Source: Halocafeteria seosinensis | Taxonomy: Eukaryota; Sar; Bigyra; Bicosoecida | Reading direction: 5' to 3' | Length of the DNA stretch: 14,411 bases | NCBI GenBank assembly: GCA_001687465.1 | Contig: LVLI01000047.1 | Location: 1-14,411 of the forward strand | In this document: positions 1-8,664 of the stretch, in pieces | Position numbering within the stretch: position 1 is the first letter of the stretch | How the letters are laid out: the number at the start of each line of letters is the position of its first letter | The notes under the pieces: model-generated | Databases searched by the model: none | What the model was told of the DNA's origin: nothing | The model's input: the letters and a program-made list of their open reading frames with translations, nothing else | Made by a program: the position numbers and the translations under genes

Positions 1-833
1 ATAAAAGGTGAGAAATGTTATTGACTTTGCTTTGCCGTATCCGGCTTAGCGTTTGTACACTCCATCATCCTAAACAGGGACGCTAAATTCTCAAGTTCAG
101 CAACACGTACCTCGGTTGGAGACCTTGCTGCCATGATTATCGGAAATACACGTATCGGAAGCACTCCAAGTACAGTATATACAACGATATGGGTATAATG
201 AAGCTTTCACCGGTAGAATTGATGTAAATCCTGTTAGCAAAGTGTCGTAAAGTGGCAGAATGACATGAAAAAGTAGTTTGGCCGTCGCTTTTGTTGAAGT
301 TGAAGTCGTATTCTGTATAGTTTTGAACTGTACGTTCTGTGTGGGTACAGTTGTCCCAAATTTGTCTGGATGTGCTCTGACATTGTGTGGCAACACCGTG
401 AAAGAAGCAATTGGAGTCACTGACGCGAATCACGAAGGATACTGGACTAATTTGAAGCTACAAAAAGCGGTAACGAAGATGTTACAGAAAGTAGCAATTA
501 GGAACATGGCTATACGCAACACCAAGGAAAGGATTTACATTAACCGACGCCGAGTACATGGTAGCACTACGCCTACGCCTAGCTCTTCCCAACGCGAGCC
601 AGTTTGCCGGGCCATCAGGAGAATAAAACGGACGAAGTATGAACGTCTGAAATATTTCGAATTTGATGATTCCTCGACGGATTCCCTTGTGGCCTGCTTG
701 TGAACTTAATCTTCACGCAGAGGTCTCTTACATGTATTAGTCTCCATATATTAGAATTGGCACCATATTTGAAGTTTTATGTACTACATCCGGTTGTACC
801 TCGCATAATTGCCTCAGAATAGGTTGGGAGAAG

Positions 834-999
834 GTGCTTGAGCTCGGCCACAACCCAACAAGCTCAAGCACACACACACACACAAATGTGACAGATAGCC
901 CACCGGCCGGGAAGTTGACCGCATCCTCTTAACGAGGAGCGGTATGCGCCCGTGTTAAGCAGCGACGGGCCCGCTGTTCCTGCAGCCTAGCTCAAGCAC
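834..999. repeat. Three copies of an 11-bp word around a GC-rich hairpin block
   Basis: The word agctcaagcac occurs at 861-871 and again at 989-999, and its exact reverse complement gtgcttgagct occurs at 834-844. The first two sites (834-844 and 861-871) form a perfect 11-bp inverted repeat with a 16-nt spacer. The 861-871 and 989-999 copies are direct repeats bracketing a 117-bp insert. The insert starts with a (CA)8 run (869-884). It then holds two adjacent hairpins: ACCGC-a-TCCTC pairing with GAGGA-GCGGT (918-943, ten pairs with one bulge), and GCCCGT pairing with ACGGGC (948-953 with 965-970). The bracketing direct repeats resemble a target-site duplication around a small non-autonomous insertion, but no transposon family is recognised. 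I checked for tRNA features and found no T-arm. Confidence 0.6.
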
Positions 1000-1010
1000 C
1001 AGCCGCACCA

Positions 1011-1184
1011 GTGCAGTCCTTGGTGTTGGTGGGTGACAACCTGACACTGACAGGAACTGCCACTAGAACGCCAACATTCACACCAGCAACAACTACTTCT
1101 ACATCTCTTGTGCCGACATTCAGCAGTACGCAAAGCTGGATACTAACCAGGACTCAAACGTTGACACCTACGAGAACCAGGAGA
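1011..1184 (+). other. Thr/Pro-rich coding-like relic (possible tail fragment)
   Basis: This plus-strand frame reads TATRTPTFTPATTTSTS and then TQTLTPTRTRRMVK. Composition and pattern resemble the Thr/Ser/Pro-rich linker and basic end of the two GLUG-like proteins in this window (for example STATPTATPTATSSRTETPT in the minus-strand copy). However, the LP-x-LRFQL block that precedes the linker in both intact paralogs is not visible upstream, and the frame closes upstream at a stop near 930. It may be a 3' relic of another family member or a low-complexity coincidence. The only start codon in reach is GTG. Confidence 0.2.
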
Positions 1185-1522
1185 ATGGTAAAGACTTCGA
1201 AATGGTCATGTTACACAGGGAAGGGAGAGTGCCGAGTTTAGTGTAGGACATATCATAGGCTCTGCGCAGAGGATTTAAGGCTTGGAAGGGCATAATGTAT
1301 AGAAAATACGCTGCCAAGGCTGAGTGCAATTGGAGGTGTCACTACTGGTAACTTCAGAGGAAAGAAAGAAACCGAAGCGTTTCATTCACGGAGCTACCGA
1401 CACAGTTTGCAGGCTGATCACTACAAGGCACAGTCCATGACAATGCAATATCATGGTAATTGGTTTCTTGAAACTGCACATTCCCTCTCTGGGCGATTGT
1501 GTCTCGTTGCTCCAACAGTTCT

Positions 1523-1546
1523 GATCGCAACGGTGTTGTTGCGATC
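1523..1546. repeat. Perfect 9-bp inverted repeat
   Basis: GATCGCAAC (1523-1531) and GTTGCGATC (1538-1546) are exact reverse complements separated by the six bases ggtgtt. There is no T-tract and no adjacent gene end, so nothing supports a terminator. It lies in the gene-poor region upstream of the first GLUG-like gene. Confidence 0.6.
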
Positions 1547-2003
1547 GTCTATCCCACGCTTCCAGTTTTAACTTCGTTAGTCTCAAATGTTAGGTACGCA
1601 TAAATGGATAAAGCAGGTTTTGTGTAATCAGTAGCAGAGAAAGGTATCCACTTCTCTAGTCAATACACTGCATGCACGTGTTGTTACACACACTGTTGTA
1701 TACCAGTAAACTACACGAAGAACCAAAAGAAGCAATTCTTGTCCTTTAGGTACTAGCTAGTTAACGCTGAACTGGTTGCTTATTCTCAGCCTACCACTCT
1801 CGTGCACAAGGGAAGCAGGATAGAAGAAAGTTATTGTTCGTGTCTATTCTCTTTCGGTAGGTTATATACGGCGGTGGATATAGCTAACTGCAAGTAGCAC
1901 CAGGGGGGCATAGTGGAGGACGAAGTCCAAGGCTGTCACAACCGGTGCGTATACCGGTACAGCGGAAGAAAAAAATAAGAGTCAGAAGAGGACGAGCACA
2001 GGG

Positions 2004-2221
2004 ATGCAAGTGAACGCTAGAGAGGGCACAATAAAAAGGGGAAAGACTGCATTCCTCGGTACGTTCGTAGCTATGGCAGCATCCTTACTACTGGTGATAG
2101 CGACGACAGATATCGGAGCAAACGTTCCTGACCTAGATTCATGCCCTTCAGTTGAGGAGGAAAAGGACGGAGTATTCCTTAAAAGTTTAGGTCACCGCAC
2201 AAATGGAGGAACAGCAACAAG
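2004..2221 (+). CDS. Candidate 5' exon of the plus-strand GLUG-like gene
   Basis: The ATG at 2004 opens a 73-codon frame with a basic start (EGTIKRGK) followed by a hydrophobic segment FLGTFVAMAASLLLVIATT at about residues 17-35, like a signal peptide or signal anchor. Just before its TAA comes a strong donor-like sequence, acaag|gtaagg, with the cut after 2221. The exon ends in phase 2. Acceptors ending at 2301 (acgcag), 2334 (ctgtttag) and 2622 (tgtcttctatgtttcag) would all join it in frame to the downstream GLUG-like frame. The minus-strand paralog also has two hydrophobic segments about 70 residues apart before its cap domain, which fits this exon belonging to the gene. Alternatively it is an unrelated short ORF. 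No transcript evidence is available from the sequence. Confidence 0.4.
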
Positions 2222-2301
2222 GTAAGGCAAGCTATTCCATCCCTGGGAGTGGCCGGAGCCTCGATGACGGAAGCATGTTACATTGTCACTTGACAACGCA
2301 G
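2222..2301 (+). other. Candidate phase-2 intron (acceptor uncertain)
   Basis: The donor gtaagg at 2222 is close to consensus. The nearest frame-preserving acceptor gives an 80-nt intron ending at 2301, comparable to the 63-nt intron in the phosphatase relic. A second acceptor at 2334 and a third at 2622, which has the best pyrimidine tract, also preserve the frame. Choosing 2622 would remove the first hydrophobic segment of the downstream exon. The frame is open through 2303-2622 without stops, which favours the shorter introns or no splicing. Confidence 0.35.
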
Positions 2302-2302
2302 T

Positions 2303-3937
2303 GTGCCAACAGCTTCACATGTATTCCTGTTTAGTTGCTTCCTCCAGCCAGCAACAAAACATTGGGAGATGCAACATATCCGTGTTAGCATCCCTACCTT
2401 AATTGCATTACTACCGGGGGCTGTACAACTGCTCACTACCGCTATAGCGGTCTGGGTTCGGCCACAGAATCGTGGTGTATTCCACAGGGTCTCTTCATTT
2501 AAAGCGAAGACAGATGAATCAGAGATTCAGGGCCCTACTTGCCTATTCTGGCAGAAGAGGAAGATTCCTTGCGAAACACGTAACTATGTAATTGCTTCGG
2601 AAGAATGTCTTCTATGTTTCAGCACGTTAGCCGTATTCCTTTTGACTAGGGAGGCAGCAGCAGCAGCAGTAACTTTTGATTTGCGAAGCAGTATCCAAGC
2701 TGGTAACGAGCCTTGTTTCCGCTATTTTCCGAACGAGAAACTCTTCCTAATGAACTGCACTGTCCTCGACTGGGATGACGTTGGCTACAGTGCTCAGACT
2801 CACATTTCTCTTGCGCAGCGTGAGGTATTTGATGGCAAATACAACATCATAGACTTGAAGAACATTGGAAATTTCCAAGGATTGTTTGAGATTCTTGATG
2901 AAGGTATAAGATCTTTGAATGAAGCTCCAGTGATTCGGAGTGTGCATGTCAAGAATGGGCGAGTTGCAATGGGAGGAGGATTCATTGTTCGCGCGGAGCA
3001 AAAGTTTCTTACCATGGGTTCGTGCAGCTCAACAGGAGATATATCAGGAAATGCTGGTGGTATATGCGGTCGTCATGTGGGCAAGGACGGGGGACATGTT
3101 AGCATTTCAAATGCCCATTCAACAGGAAAAATAGAGGGGGACGATGCGGGTGGTATCGTTGGAATGAGTGTCGGATTCAAGAGCGGAATGGTGAACATAA
3201 CGCAAAGCTATTCTACCGAGACGGTTAAAGGAGGATACGCAGGTGGTATCTGTGGAGACAATGCTGGTGAGGATAACGGAGATATATACATTACTCAGTC
3301 TTACTCTACAGGGAATGTTATCGGGGACTACAGTGGGGGTATAACTGGACATGATACAGCAATAAATAATGGTGAAGTAAATATTATCAATTGCTATACT
3401 CGAGGAAACATTGATGGTAAAGAGGCAGGAGGGATAAGTGGCGGAAACACTGGGGGGTTAGCGGAGAAAAGCATTGTTTCAATTAAGAATACGTATGCTT
3501 CAGGTGTTGTCGTTCATGGAAACAAGGCTGGTGGAATCATTGGTCATATAAGTGGGGGTGCAGGCGGTGATATCCAAGTGGGTTGGTCCGTGTTTAATGG
3601 CGATACAGGGGCGGGCATCGTCGGGATGGGCGGCTCCGACAAAAGCGTTTTGCAAATGATTGGAAATTCAGGCAATTTGACGGACATACTAGGACAATTG
3701 TATCATTATGAAAGATTGCAGAAATGGAACGGTGATATTTGGGCTCTCAATGGAAGCGACACTTTGCCCGTTTTGCGCTTTCAACTGTCCGAATCGACAC
3801 CAACGCCAAGGATTTCACCAACCCCTGCAAAGACGAGTAGCCGCTCGGCGACGCCTACGATTTGGAAAGGCCCGTCGGTGACGAAGAGAACGTTAAGCCC
3901 GCAACGTCCTGGCAGACTAGCTAAGGAGAATAAGTGA
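2303..3937 (+). CDS. Secreted GLUG-like repeat protein, six-repeat paralog
   Basis: This is a 544-codon frame, likely a secreted or cell-surface protein. Its first codon is GTG, so the true start is probably the upstream exon or the ATG at 2369 (MQHIRVSI, itself signal-like). Hydrophobic segments lie at residues 28-52 and 102-123, the second ending in five alanines encoded by (gca)5. The N-terminal cap (about 132-240) carries EPCFRY, MNCT with an N-glycosylation sequon, and FQGLF; the conserved cysteines are C138, C152 and C241. Six repeats of about 31 residues (241-430) follow the pattern xYSTGxIxxxxAGGIxG and match the GLUG motif type found in adhesin-like proteins, suggesting a beta-solenoid. 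The C-terminal cap ends LPVLRFQL (488-495), then a Thr/Ser/Pro-rich linker and a basic end with RTLSPQRP. A possible AATAAA lies about 270 nt downstream. Function is unknown; adhesion or wall association is inferred. Confidence 0.8.
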   Translation: MPTASHVFLFSCFLQPATKHWEMQHIRVSIPTLIALLPGAVQLLTTAIAVWVRPQNRGVFHRVSSFKAKTDESEIQGPTCLFWQKRKIPCETRNYVIASEECLLCFSTLAVFLLTREAAAAAVTFDLRSSIQAGNEPCFRYFPNEKLFLMNCTVLDWDDVGYSAQTHISLAQREVFDGKYNIIDLKNIGNFQGLFEILDEGIRSLNEAPVIRSVHVKNGRVAMGGGFIVRAEQKFLTMGSCSSTGDISGNAGGICGRHVGKDGGHVSISNAHSTGKIEGDDAGGIVGMSVGFKSGMVNITQSYSTETVKGGYAGGICGDNAGEDNGDIYITQSYSTGNVIGDYSGGITGHDTAINNGEVNIINCYTRGNIDGKEAGGISGGNTGGLAEKSIVSIKNTYASGVVVHGNKAGGIIGHISGGAGGDIQVGWSVFNGDTGAGIVGMGGSDKSVLQMIGNSGNLTDILGQLYHYERLQKWNGDIWALNGSDTLPVLRFQLSESTPTPRISPTPAKTSSRSATPTIWKGPSVTKRTLSPQRPGRLAKENK

Positions 3938-6169
3938 AAGTCGAGAGAGGAATCGCTCCGCATCTTCAAGATGTCACTGCAGCCAAAGGAACAATACGGT
4001 GTAGCAGGCTCAATTTGTGCTTAACATAGTCTCCGCCATGGCTCTCTTAGGTCGTGTTGCACGAGCGGTATCCTTTTCATGTTTGACTCCAGCGCGAACT
4101 TAGGAAGTCTCGGACTGATCAGAACAGGATAACTTGTACTTGTATATTGCGATGTAGCATCTGCTTCCTTTTTGCATAGTTTGCTTTGTTACTATGAGAC
4201 AAATGCGAATAAAGTCATTTACTTTATCATTTTTGTTTGGACTAACTTGCAACTTAAACTGCGTGAAAGTTGCAGTACAACAGTTATCCAGCGAGTACTG
4301 CATAACAGGATACAAAGAATGTTTGAGAAAGGACTGGATTCGATGAATCTCCCGAAAACACGTCAAACCAAGGAGACTTGCTTCTAGGCGTGACTATCAC
4401 CGACATCGTGGTGTCTAGGAGCCCCATCCTTTGTCCTTATAAAATTTCCCAACAAACCGAAGACCGGCGGAACGAGTTCGAAACGTCGAAGAGTCCGGAA
4501 AGCCTAATTTGAAGTAGATCGTCTGTCGGGATTCCTATTCCTGCGATGGCTGACCTGTTCCCGAAGAGTTCGCCGAAGAACCAAGGAATGGATTACAGGC
4601 CTAGAGTAGAAGTTGCTTATGCTCAGCTGTCTAGAAGATTATGTCGCTGAGTGACCTATACAAACAAAAATGATGGTCAGTGAAATTCAACTGACGCTTT
4701 CCTTTGGTAATGAATGCTATGATTGTACAAAAAAAAATGACATGAGGGTAACTTTAACAGTTGTGCGTGTACAATCGGTCGATCTACTGTTAGGGCTATA
4801 AAGAGAATAGCATTAGCTTCCGTCCAACGTACTTGTATGCTAGCAGCTATCCTAAATTTTATTTCCCATAAAGTAATGACATGTACAGTATTGGTGGTGT
4901 TTTGATTGCTTCCCAATCCATTTCATTCACTTGAGAGTATCGGCTGAGGAGCTTCAATTCCTCCCTGGCAAGCTTCAAGCGATTCCAGATTCCGCACTGG
5001 AACCGACTTCCATTCCATTGTAGCATTGGTAGAGTCCATGAAGAACTTGGTAACTGTACACAACAATTTCAAGATGCTGGTTTTCTTTGCATTCGGTGGA
5101 GTGACTGCCGGAATTCATGAAGCTGTGTATTAGATACAACGGGAACAATGGAGCAACAGAACGTTCCATCTCAGCCCGGTAGAACACTTTATTCTCCGGC
5201 CGCTTCTTCTCATTGCAGAACCCCAAGTTCGAGCCACAATGAAGAACCACTAAAGAGATCATCATATTTACACTTGCTTTGGCAGATATTTAATTGGGGA
5301 GCGACTCGTGCGCAGCAGCGAAGTTGTATGTGGATTCCGGTTCACAGAATGAAATGCGCGATCCGCTTCAGTGCTTCGGGCCCCTGAGTGGACACGCTAA
5401 TCGGCTCCACCACATGCCGACAGAAAGCAGACGCCGATTCTTTCGTGTGCCCTCGAAATTCGTTAAGCTTCGAGTTGCCGACATGGAATCCTTGGTGGGT
5501 TTCTCTCAGGAATCCTGGGCCGCTATATCGGGATTTTAGGATTGATCATTTGCAAGAGATGCTGCGTCTGTGCCATAGTAACTTACCTTGCGATGTCTAC
5601 AATTGGGGTGTTATACAGTAGTCAACTGAAGAATCCAATATACTATGCGGGTAGGACCACAACAGCAGCATAGGCAACTCTTCAACATACCTGTGCCATC
5701 CAAAAGCGAAACGGATCCAACGATGAGCCATCGACCGAATTCAAACTTTATCTGACTTTATGTTGTCTTGTTGCCCGTAAGGATAAACGAATCGTTTGTT
5801 TGCAGTCACTGTGACTTAGTTGGCACCGAGCAGCAAGCTTGTATGGCGAAGGCATGCGACCGCGGAAGAGTGATTGCTACTGAATGTTGTTGTCCGACCA
5901 ACAATGCTGACCGATTCGGTCGATATGTGAATAGTGGTTCCACTTGAAGTCTTGATCATACAGAGCGGGAATTGGCCACCCGGGCAATCCTGCAAAGAAC
6001 GTTTCTGTGAACCACGGATTAAAGGGTGAATTGTTATTAGTGTCACACTGCATAACAGTCATTACTGGATGATATTGCGATACCATGGTAGGGAACCACT
6101 TTATTCGAGCAGAATCCTGTCACGATCTCTGCGAGAGTCTGCGTTACCACCGGCCAAAAAAGGTCCAAG
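3938..6169. other. Long intergenic region without a recognisable gene
   Basis: I see no protein family in either strand. Frames inspected and not accepted as genes include a plus-strand frame from 5148 to 5621 broken only by a TGA at 5385, and a minus-strand 96-codon frame at 4975-5265. A second minus-strand frame over the same area ends in EAPQPILSSE near 4928. A minus-strand 69-codon frame (6086 down to 5877) starts at an ATG in good context and contains FNPWFTETFFAGLPGWPIPA, which looks protein-like but matches nothing I know. It could be a first exon. No tRNA, transposase or long repeat was seen. Confidence 0.5.
4208..4213 (+). promoter_or_regulatory. Possible polyadenylation signal
   Basis: AATAAA lies 271 nt after the stop codon of the plus-strand GLUG-like gene and is the nearest canonical hexamer on that strand that I noticed. 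The hexamer is common by chance in AT-containing DNA, and many algae and protists do not use it, so the call is tentative. Confidence 0.2.
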
Positions 6170-6510
6170 ATGATGACTTTTCAGATTCATGTACACTTTA
6201 CATTCCTTTGTATACTGGCATGTTCGCTACTAGGAGGAGTGAGGGCGAAGGGAAATCTTCGTGGCTCCATCATTGCCGGTGATAAGGAGGCATGCTTCCA
6301 TTATAATGCCACTTCGAACATGTTCCAACTCACCTGCAGGTTTACATGGATGTGTATTACTACGCCGATGACACGGACAGTTTCATACGCCTAAGAGCCA
6401 ATGAGCTCTTTGGAGGGAACCATTATGAAATTGATCTTGTAAATGTGACGGACTTCAATGGGCTCTTTGCAACAGAACACAGAACCTTGAATGCACCTTG
6501 AATGCACCCT
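6170..6510 (+). pseudogene. Truncated, frameshifted GLUG-family paralog
   Basis: The ATG at 6170 starts a clean signal peptide (FTFLCILACSLLGGVRA) followed directly by KGNLRGSIIAGDKEACFHY. This matches GNLRDGIINGFEPCFRY in the minus-strand paralog, including the first conserved cysteine. The match continues through QLTC and then breaks. From about 6352 the homology resumes in another frame with DSFIRLRANELFGG, IDLVNVTDFNGLFATE and RTLNAP, equivalent to ISLAQREVFDG, IDLKNIGNFQGLF and RSLNEAP in the six-repeat copy. There, two tandem copies of ttgaatgcacc (6487-6508) bring in a TGA at 6499. No AGGIxG repeats or C-terminal cap follow, so roughly 300 codons are missing. It is a family relic with an intact secretion signal; expression as a short secreted peptide of about 74 residues is formally possible but unsupported. 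Confidence 0.75.
6487..6508 (+). repeat. 11-bp tandem duplication that breaks the frame
   Basis: ttgaatgcacc occurs twice back to back, followed by one extra c and a partial third copy ttgaat. Removing one unit would shift the frame past the TGA at 6499, so the duplication is a likely inactivating change in the GLUG-family relic. Confidence 0.7.
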
Positions 6511-7437
6511 TGAATAAGACAGTGACAAAGAATGAGTGCTTGGAGTGTCGAGAAATGGATTTGCCTGGCTTAATTGGAATGATATACTGCACTCAATACC
6601 ATAGGTCTTCCAAATCGCTGAAAGGAGCAGCACCATAGGTTTGGCCTCTCTAGCTCATGGCACTCAGAACAGTGCGCAGAGGGTCGAAGGAGGATGCAAG
6701 GATTAGGAGGACAAAGAGACGTGATTCATGTACTAGCAGGTACCCGGTATAGTTTGGGGAGATGTTGCTGAGAAGGGCTGAATGGAACGTGTATTGGCAA
6801 AACGGTAGCTCTGTTCACAGTGTACATACTGCAATCCGACATGTATCGCCTCTGTAGTTCTGTAGTTCGTAACTCTGAGACACCCGGATATAACTGAGTT
6901 CGAGGTAACGTGAAGTAGCGTCGGTCAGTCAGACAGACCGAAAGCCTGCATGTGGGCAGCATGTAAGTTTCGAGGCACGAGAGAATTTGGATCAGTACTG
7001 GATGGAGTCGCGCGATATGTGTCAGCGATAGCGTTACGTGTCCCTGAGCTGTGTTAAGTCGGCCGAACAGTTTGAACAGTAGAGCAGATCCCTCCATGGT
7101 CAGTACTTATTTCGACTCTATAACATGTACAACTCTGGGCAAAAATCAACCATAGCAATGCTATTATCACGTTTGATTCCTGACAGAAGATCCAAAGGTC
7201 AAGTAAAACTCTAATAAAGTCTCACGTTATGCAAATCTTATACCCTAGAGATGCTAGTGGGCGTGAACTAGCCTTCTGAAGAAACCAGGTACCAGTAAAC
7301 CAGTGAGAATCAAGAGTACTGTCTGCGTATCGGTGCCATGGATAGTGGATAGCGGTAGTGTGGATGATCATCATGTATTCTGTAAAGATGAGTGATGCGC
7401 TATGCGCCGCGTTTAGAAAGCCCAGTTTCGCAAGGCT
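6511..7437. other. Region between the two relics, no assigned gene
   Basis: The longest frame is on the minus strand, 7097 down to 6726, 123 codons from an ATG in good context (ccATGGagg). It has no recognisable motif or signal and I do not call it as a gene. Near 7361-7375 the plus strand reads tggatgatcatcatg. With a one-base gap this would give W-D-D-H, the metal-site motif expected upstream in PhoD-like phosphatases. It also contains the perfect palindrome gatgatcatc and may be coincidence. Otherwise I see nothing. Confidence 0.4.
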
Positions 7438-8084
7438 GTGAAAAAAATTGACTTTAGAAATGCCGTCTACCATTCATTTACAATGTCACGTGTTCGCTTC
7501 ATTGTTACTGATCTACGGTCACAACGCATTCGTGAAGGCTTCCCTGACAATGAGTGCAAGACGATGCTTGGACCAATACAGCTACAATGGTTCAAGAAGA
7601 GCTCTTGGCGGCTTACAAATCCTCAACAATTGACCTAATTATTTGGGTCAATACAGTTTCCTATTTGTCTGATAAAGGCTGGGGTCACTATTCGCACGAG
7701 AAAGAACATATTCTGGACTATATTCACACATATAGGATTCGGAAAAAGCTTCTTGTCATATTTGGAGATGCACACATGCTCGCTGCTGAGAATGGTAGAG
7801 TGAGCGATATTGGGTTTCCAGTACTCCAGGCGGCTGCATTGGATAGCCCGGGAAATGTCATGGGTGGTAAGAAATATTTAAGTGTGTTTATTGTGTTACA
7901 TGTGGTACGCCTCTTCTTCTTGTAGGCAGGTCTCTATAGCCAGGGTGCATATCCTGGAAGGGGACAATATGGGATCCTCGATATCAAGTATGAGGACGAT
8001 CGTCCAGGAAGCGTGGAACCTAGAGCGTGTGTTGTTTTGAGAGTCAGAAGACATGGTGATGAACAAACAGTCCTCACATACTGA
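7438..8084 (+). pseudogene. PhoD-like alkaline phosphatase, C-terminal remnant
   Basis: Three segments together match the C-terminal third of PhoD-like metallophosphatases, which hydrolyse phosphate mono- and diesters outside the cell. First, frame 7438 to about 7595 gives VYHSFTMSRVRFIVTDLRSQ and KTMLGPIQLQWF. Second, from about 7596 the next frame gives EELLAAYKSS, IIWVNTVSYLSDKGWGHYS, the metal-site motif GDAHMLA, and FPVLQAAALDSPGNVMGG. Third, after an intron at 7867-7929, the sequence resumes with LYSQGAYPGRGQYGILDIKY and ends at a TGA at 8082-8084. The shift near 7594-7598 corresponds to one missing base between QWF and EELL. The N-terminal two thirds (FGSC, GDxxY and WDDHD region) is not found, and an in-frame stop lies at 7414. 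I infer a relic; a sequencing error could explain the shift, but not the missing front. Confidence 0.75.
7867..7929 (+). other. 63-nt spliceosomal intron in the phosphatase relic
   Basis: The donor is g|gtaagaaa (7867) and the acceptor is a pyrimidine-rich run ending ggcag (7929). Removing the 63 nt joins ATGGGTG to GTCTCTATAGC and restores MGG-LYSQG, the pattern expected in PhoD-like proteins. The alternative acceptor at 7925 (ttgtag) would bring an immediate in-frame stop, which decides the site. It is direct evidence that the locus is of eukaryotic origin with short introns. Confidence 0.75.
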
Positions 8085-8664
8085 ACATGCCATGATGTAG
8101 CCTCCAGTACATCTTACGCGGCGGTCCCCAATGAATTCCATTGGATCATGGGGTATGTAAAAACAGTCTACAGAGGTGTATGGAGAGCGGTTGCTAGCCT
8201 CCGCATTCCCACTCCTTGATGCATTCTTGACAACAATGGAAGAACTCCGAAATTAATGTTGCACATAGTACAAGCAAGTTTGTACTGTCCGTCATCGCAT
8301 CACATAGCCGTTTCATTCTTTGCAAAATGATAGAAGAGTGCGCGTCATTGTAAGAATGCCCTTATCGCCCTACAAGGCTTTTCCTTGGTAACGAAAGTCT
8401 CGGAATGATCACTTTAACCGCAAGTAAACGAGTATGTCAGTAGTGGAACCCGAGGATATGGAAGCCCTCGGATTTAGAGCCCATTCCTACAAATGCCTTT
8501 GGATGTTTAAGAAACATGTAGCAAATACATACTAAATGCTAAGGACTTTTGGTCAAATGGCAAACATTCGTAATGTTGTCAATAAGCGGCTCCAGTTCTC
8601 TTTTTCTGCTTCCGGTTAGTCACTCCATAGCAGTAGATAGAAAAAGAGTGCGTGGCTGCCATCT
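8085..8664. other. Intergenic region between convergent genes
   Basis: The phosphatase relic (plus) and the GLUG-like gene (minus) converge here. Open frames present are antisense shadows or short. I saw no tRNA, repeat or hairpin of note. On the minus strand the GLUG-like stop codon overlaps aattaaag, so an ATTAAA polyadenylation variant may sit at the stop; this is weak. Confidence 0.5.

Larger units (their letters stand above)
1..2003. other. Gene-poor left region, no recognisable gene
   Basis: I found no coding region here that I can assign to a family. Three short open frames deserve a mention. A minus-strand frame (134 down to 18) encodes 38 residues from an ATG in good context, starting MAARSPTEVRVAEL, and could be a terminal exon. 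A plus-strand frame at 278-703 (141 codons, with only a TTG start) ends in a basic stretch after TTPTPSSSQ. A Thr/Pro-rich frame runs over 1011-1241. None has homology I recognise and all could be chance. Structural signals here (the 11-bp word repeats at 834-999 and a perfect hairpin at 1523-1546) are listed separately. A TATA-like ttatata at about 1862 lies some 140 nt upstream of the ATG at 2004 and might be a promoter element; this is weak. Confidence 0.5.

Noticed and set aside
97-703. Overlapping ORFs on both strands
   Set aside because: They start at GTG or TTG, overlap each other on opposite strands, and show no recognisable domain.
918-970. Possible tRNA with a cctcttaacgagg anticodon-like arm
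   Set aside because: No T-arm consensus, no acceptor stem, and position 37 would be C; the hairpins are better described as a structured repeat block.
4460-4500. tRNA-like T-loop sequence gagttcgaaac
   Set aside because: The flanking bases do not form a T-stem and no acceptor or D-arm partner is present.
5148-5621. Plus-strand frame with a single internal TGA
   Set aside because: No family match, and overlapping frames are equally open, so coding is not supported.
6726-7097. Minus-strand 123-codon ORF with good start context
   Set aside because: No motif, signal or recognisable composition; length is within reach of chance and both neighbours are relics.
7361-7375. tggatgatcatcatg as the WDDH metal motif of the phosphatase
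   Set aside because: It needs an extra base to read W-D-D-H and the surrounding frames do not align with the family; also explained by the palindrome gatgatcatc.
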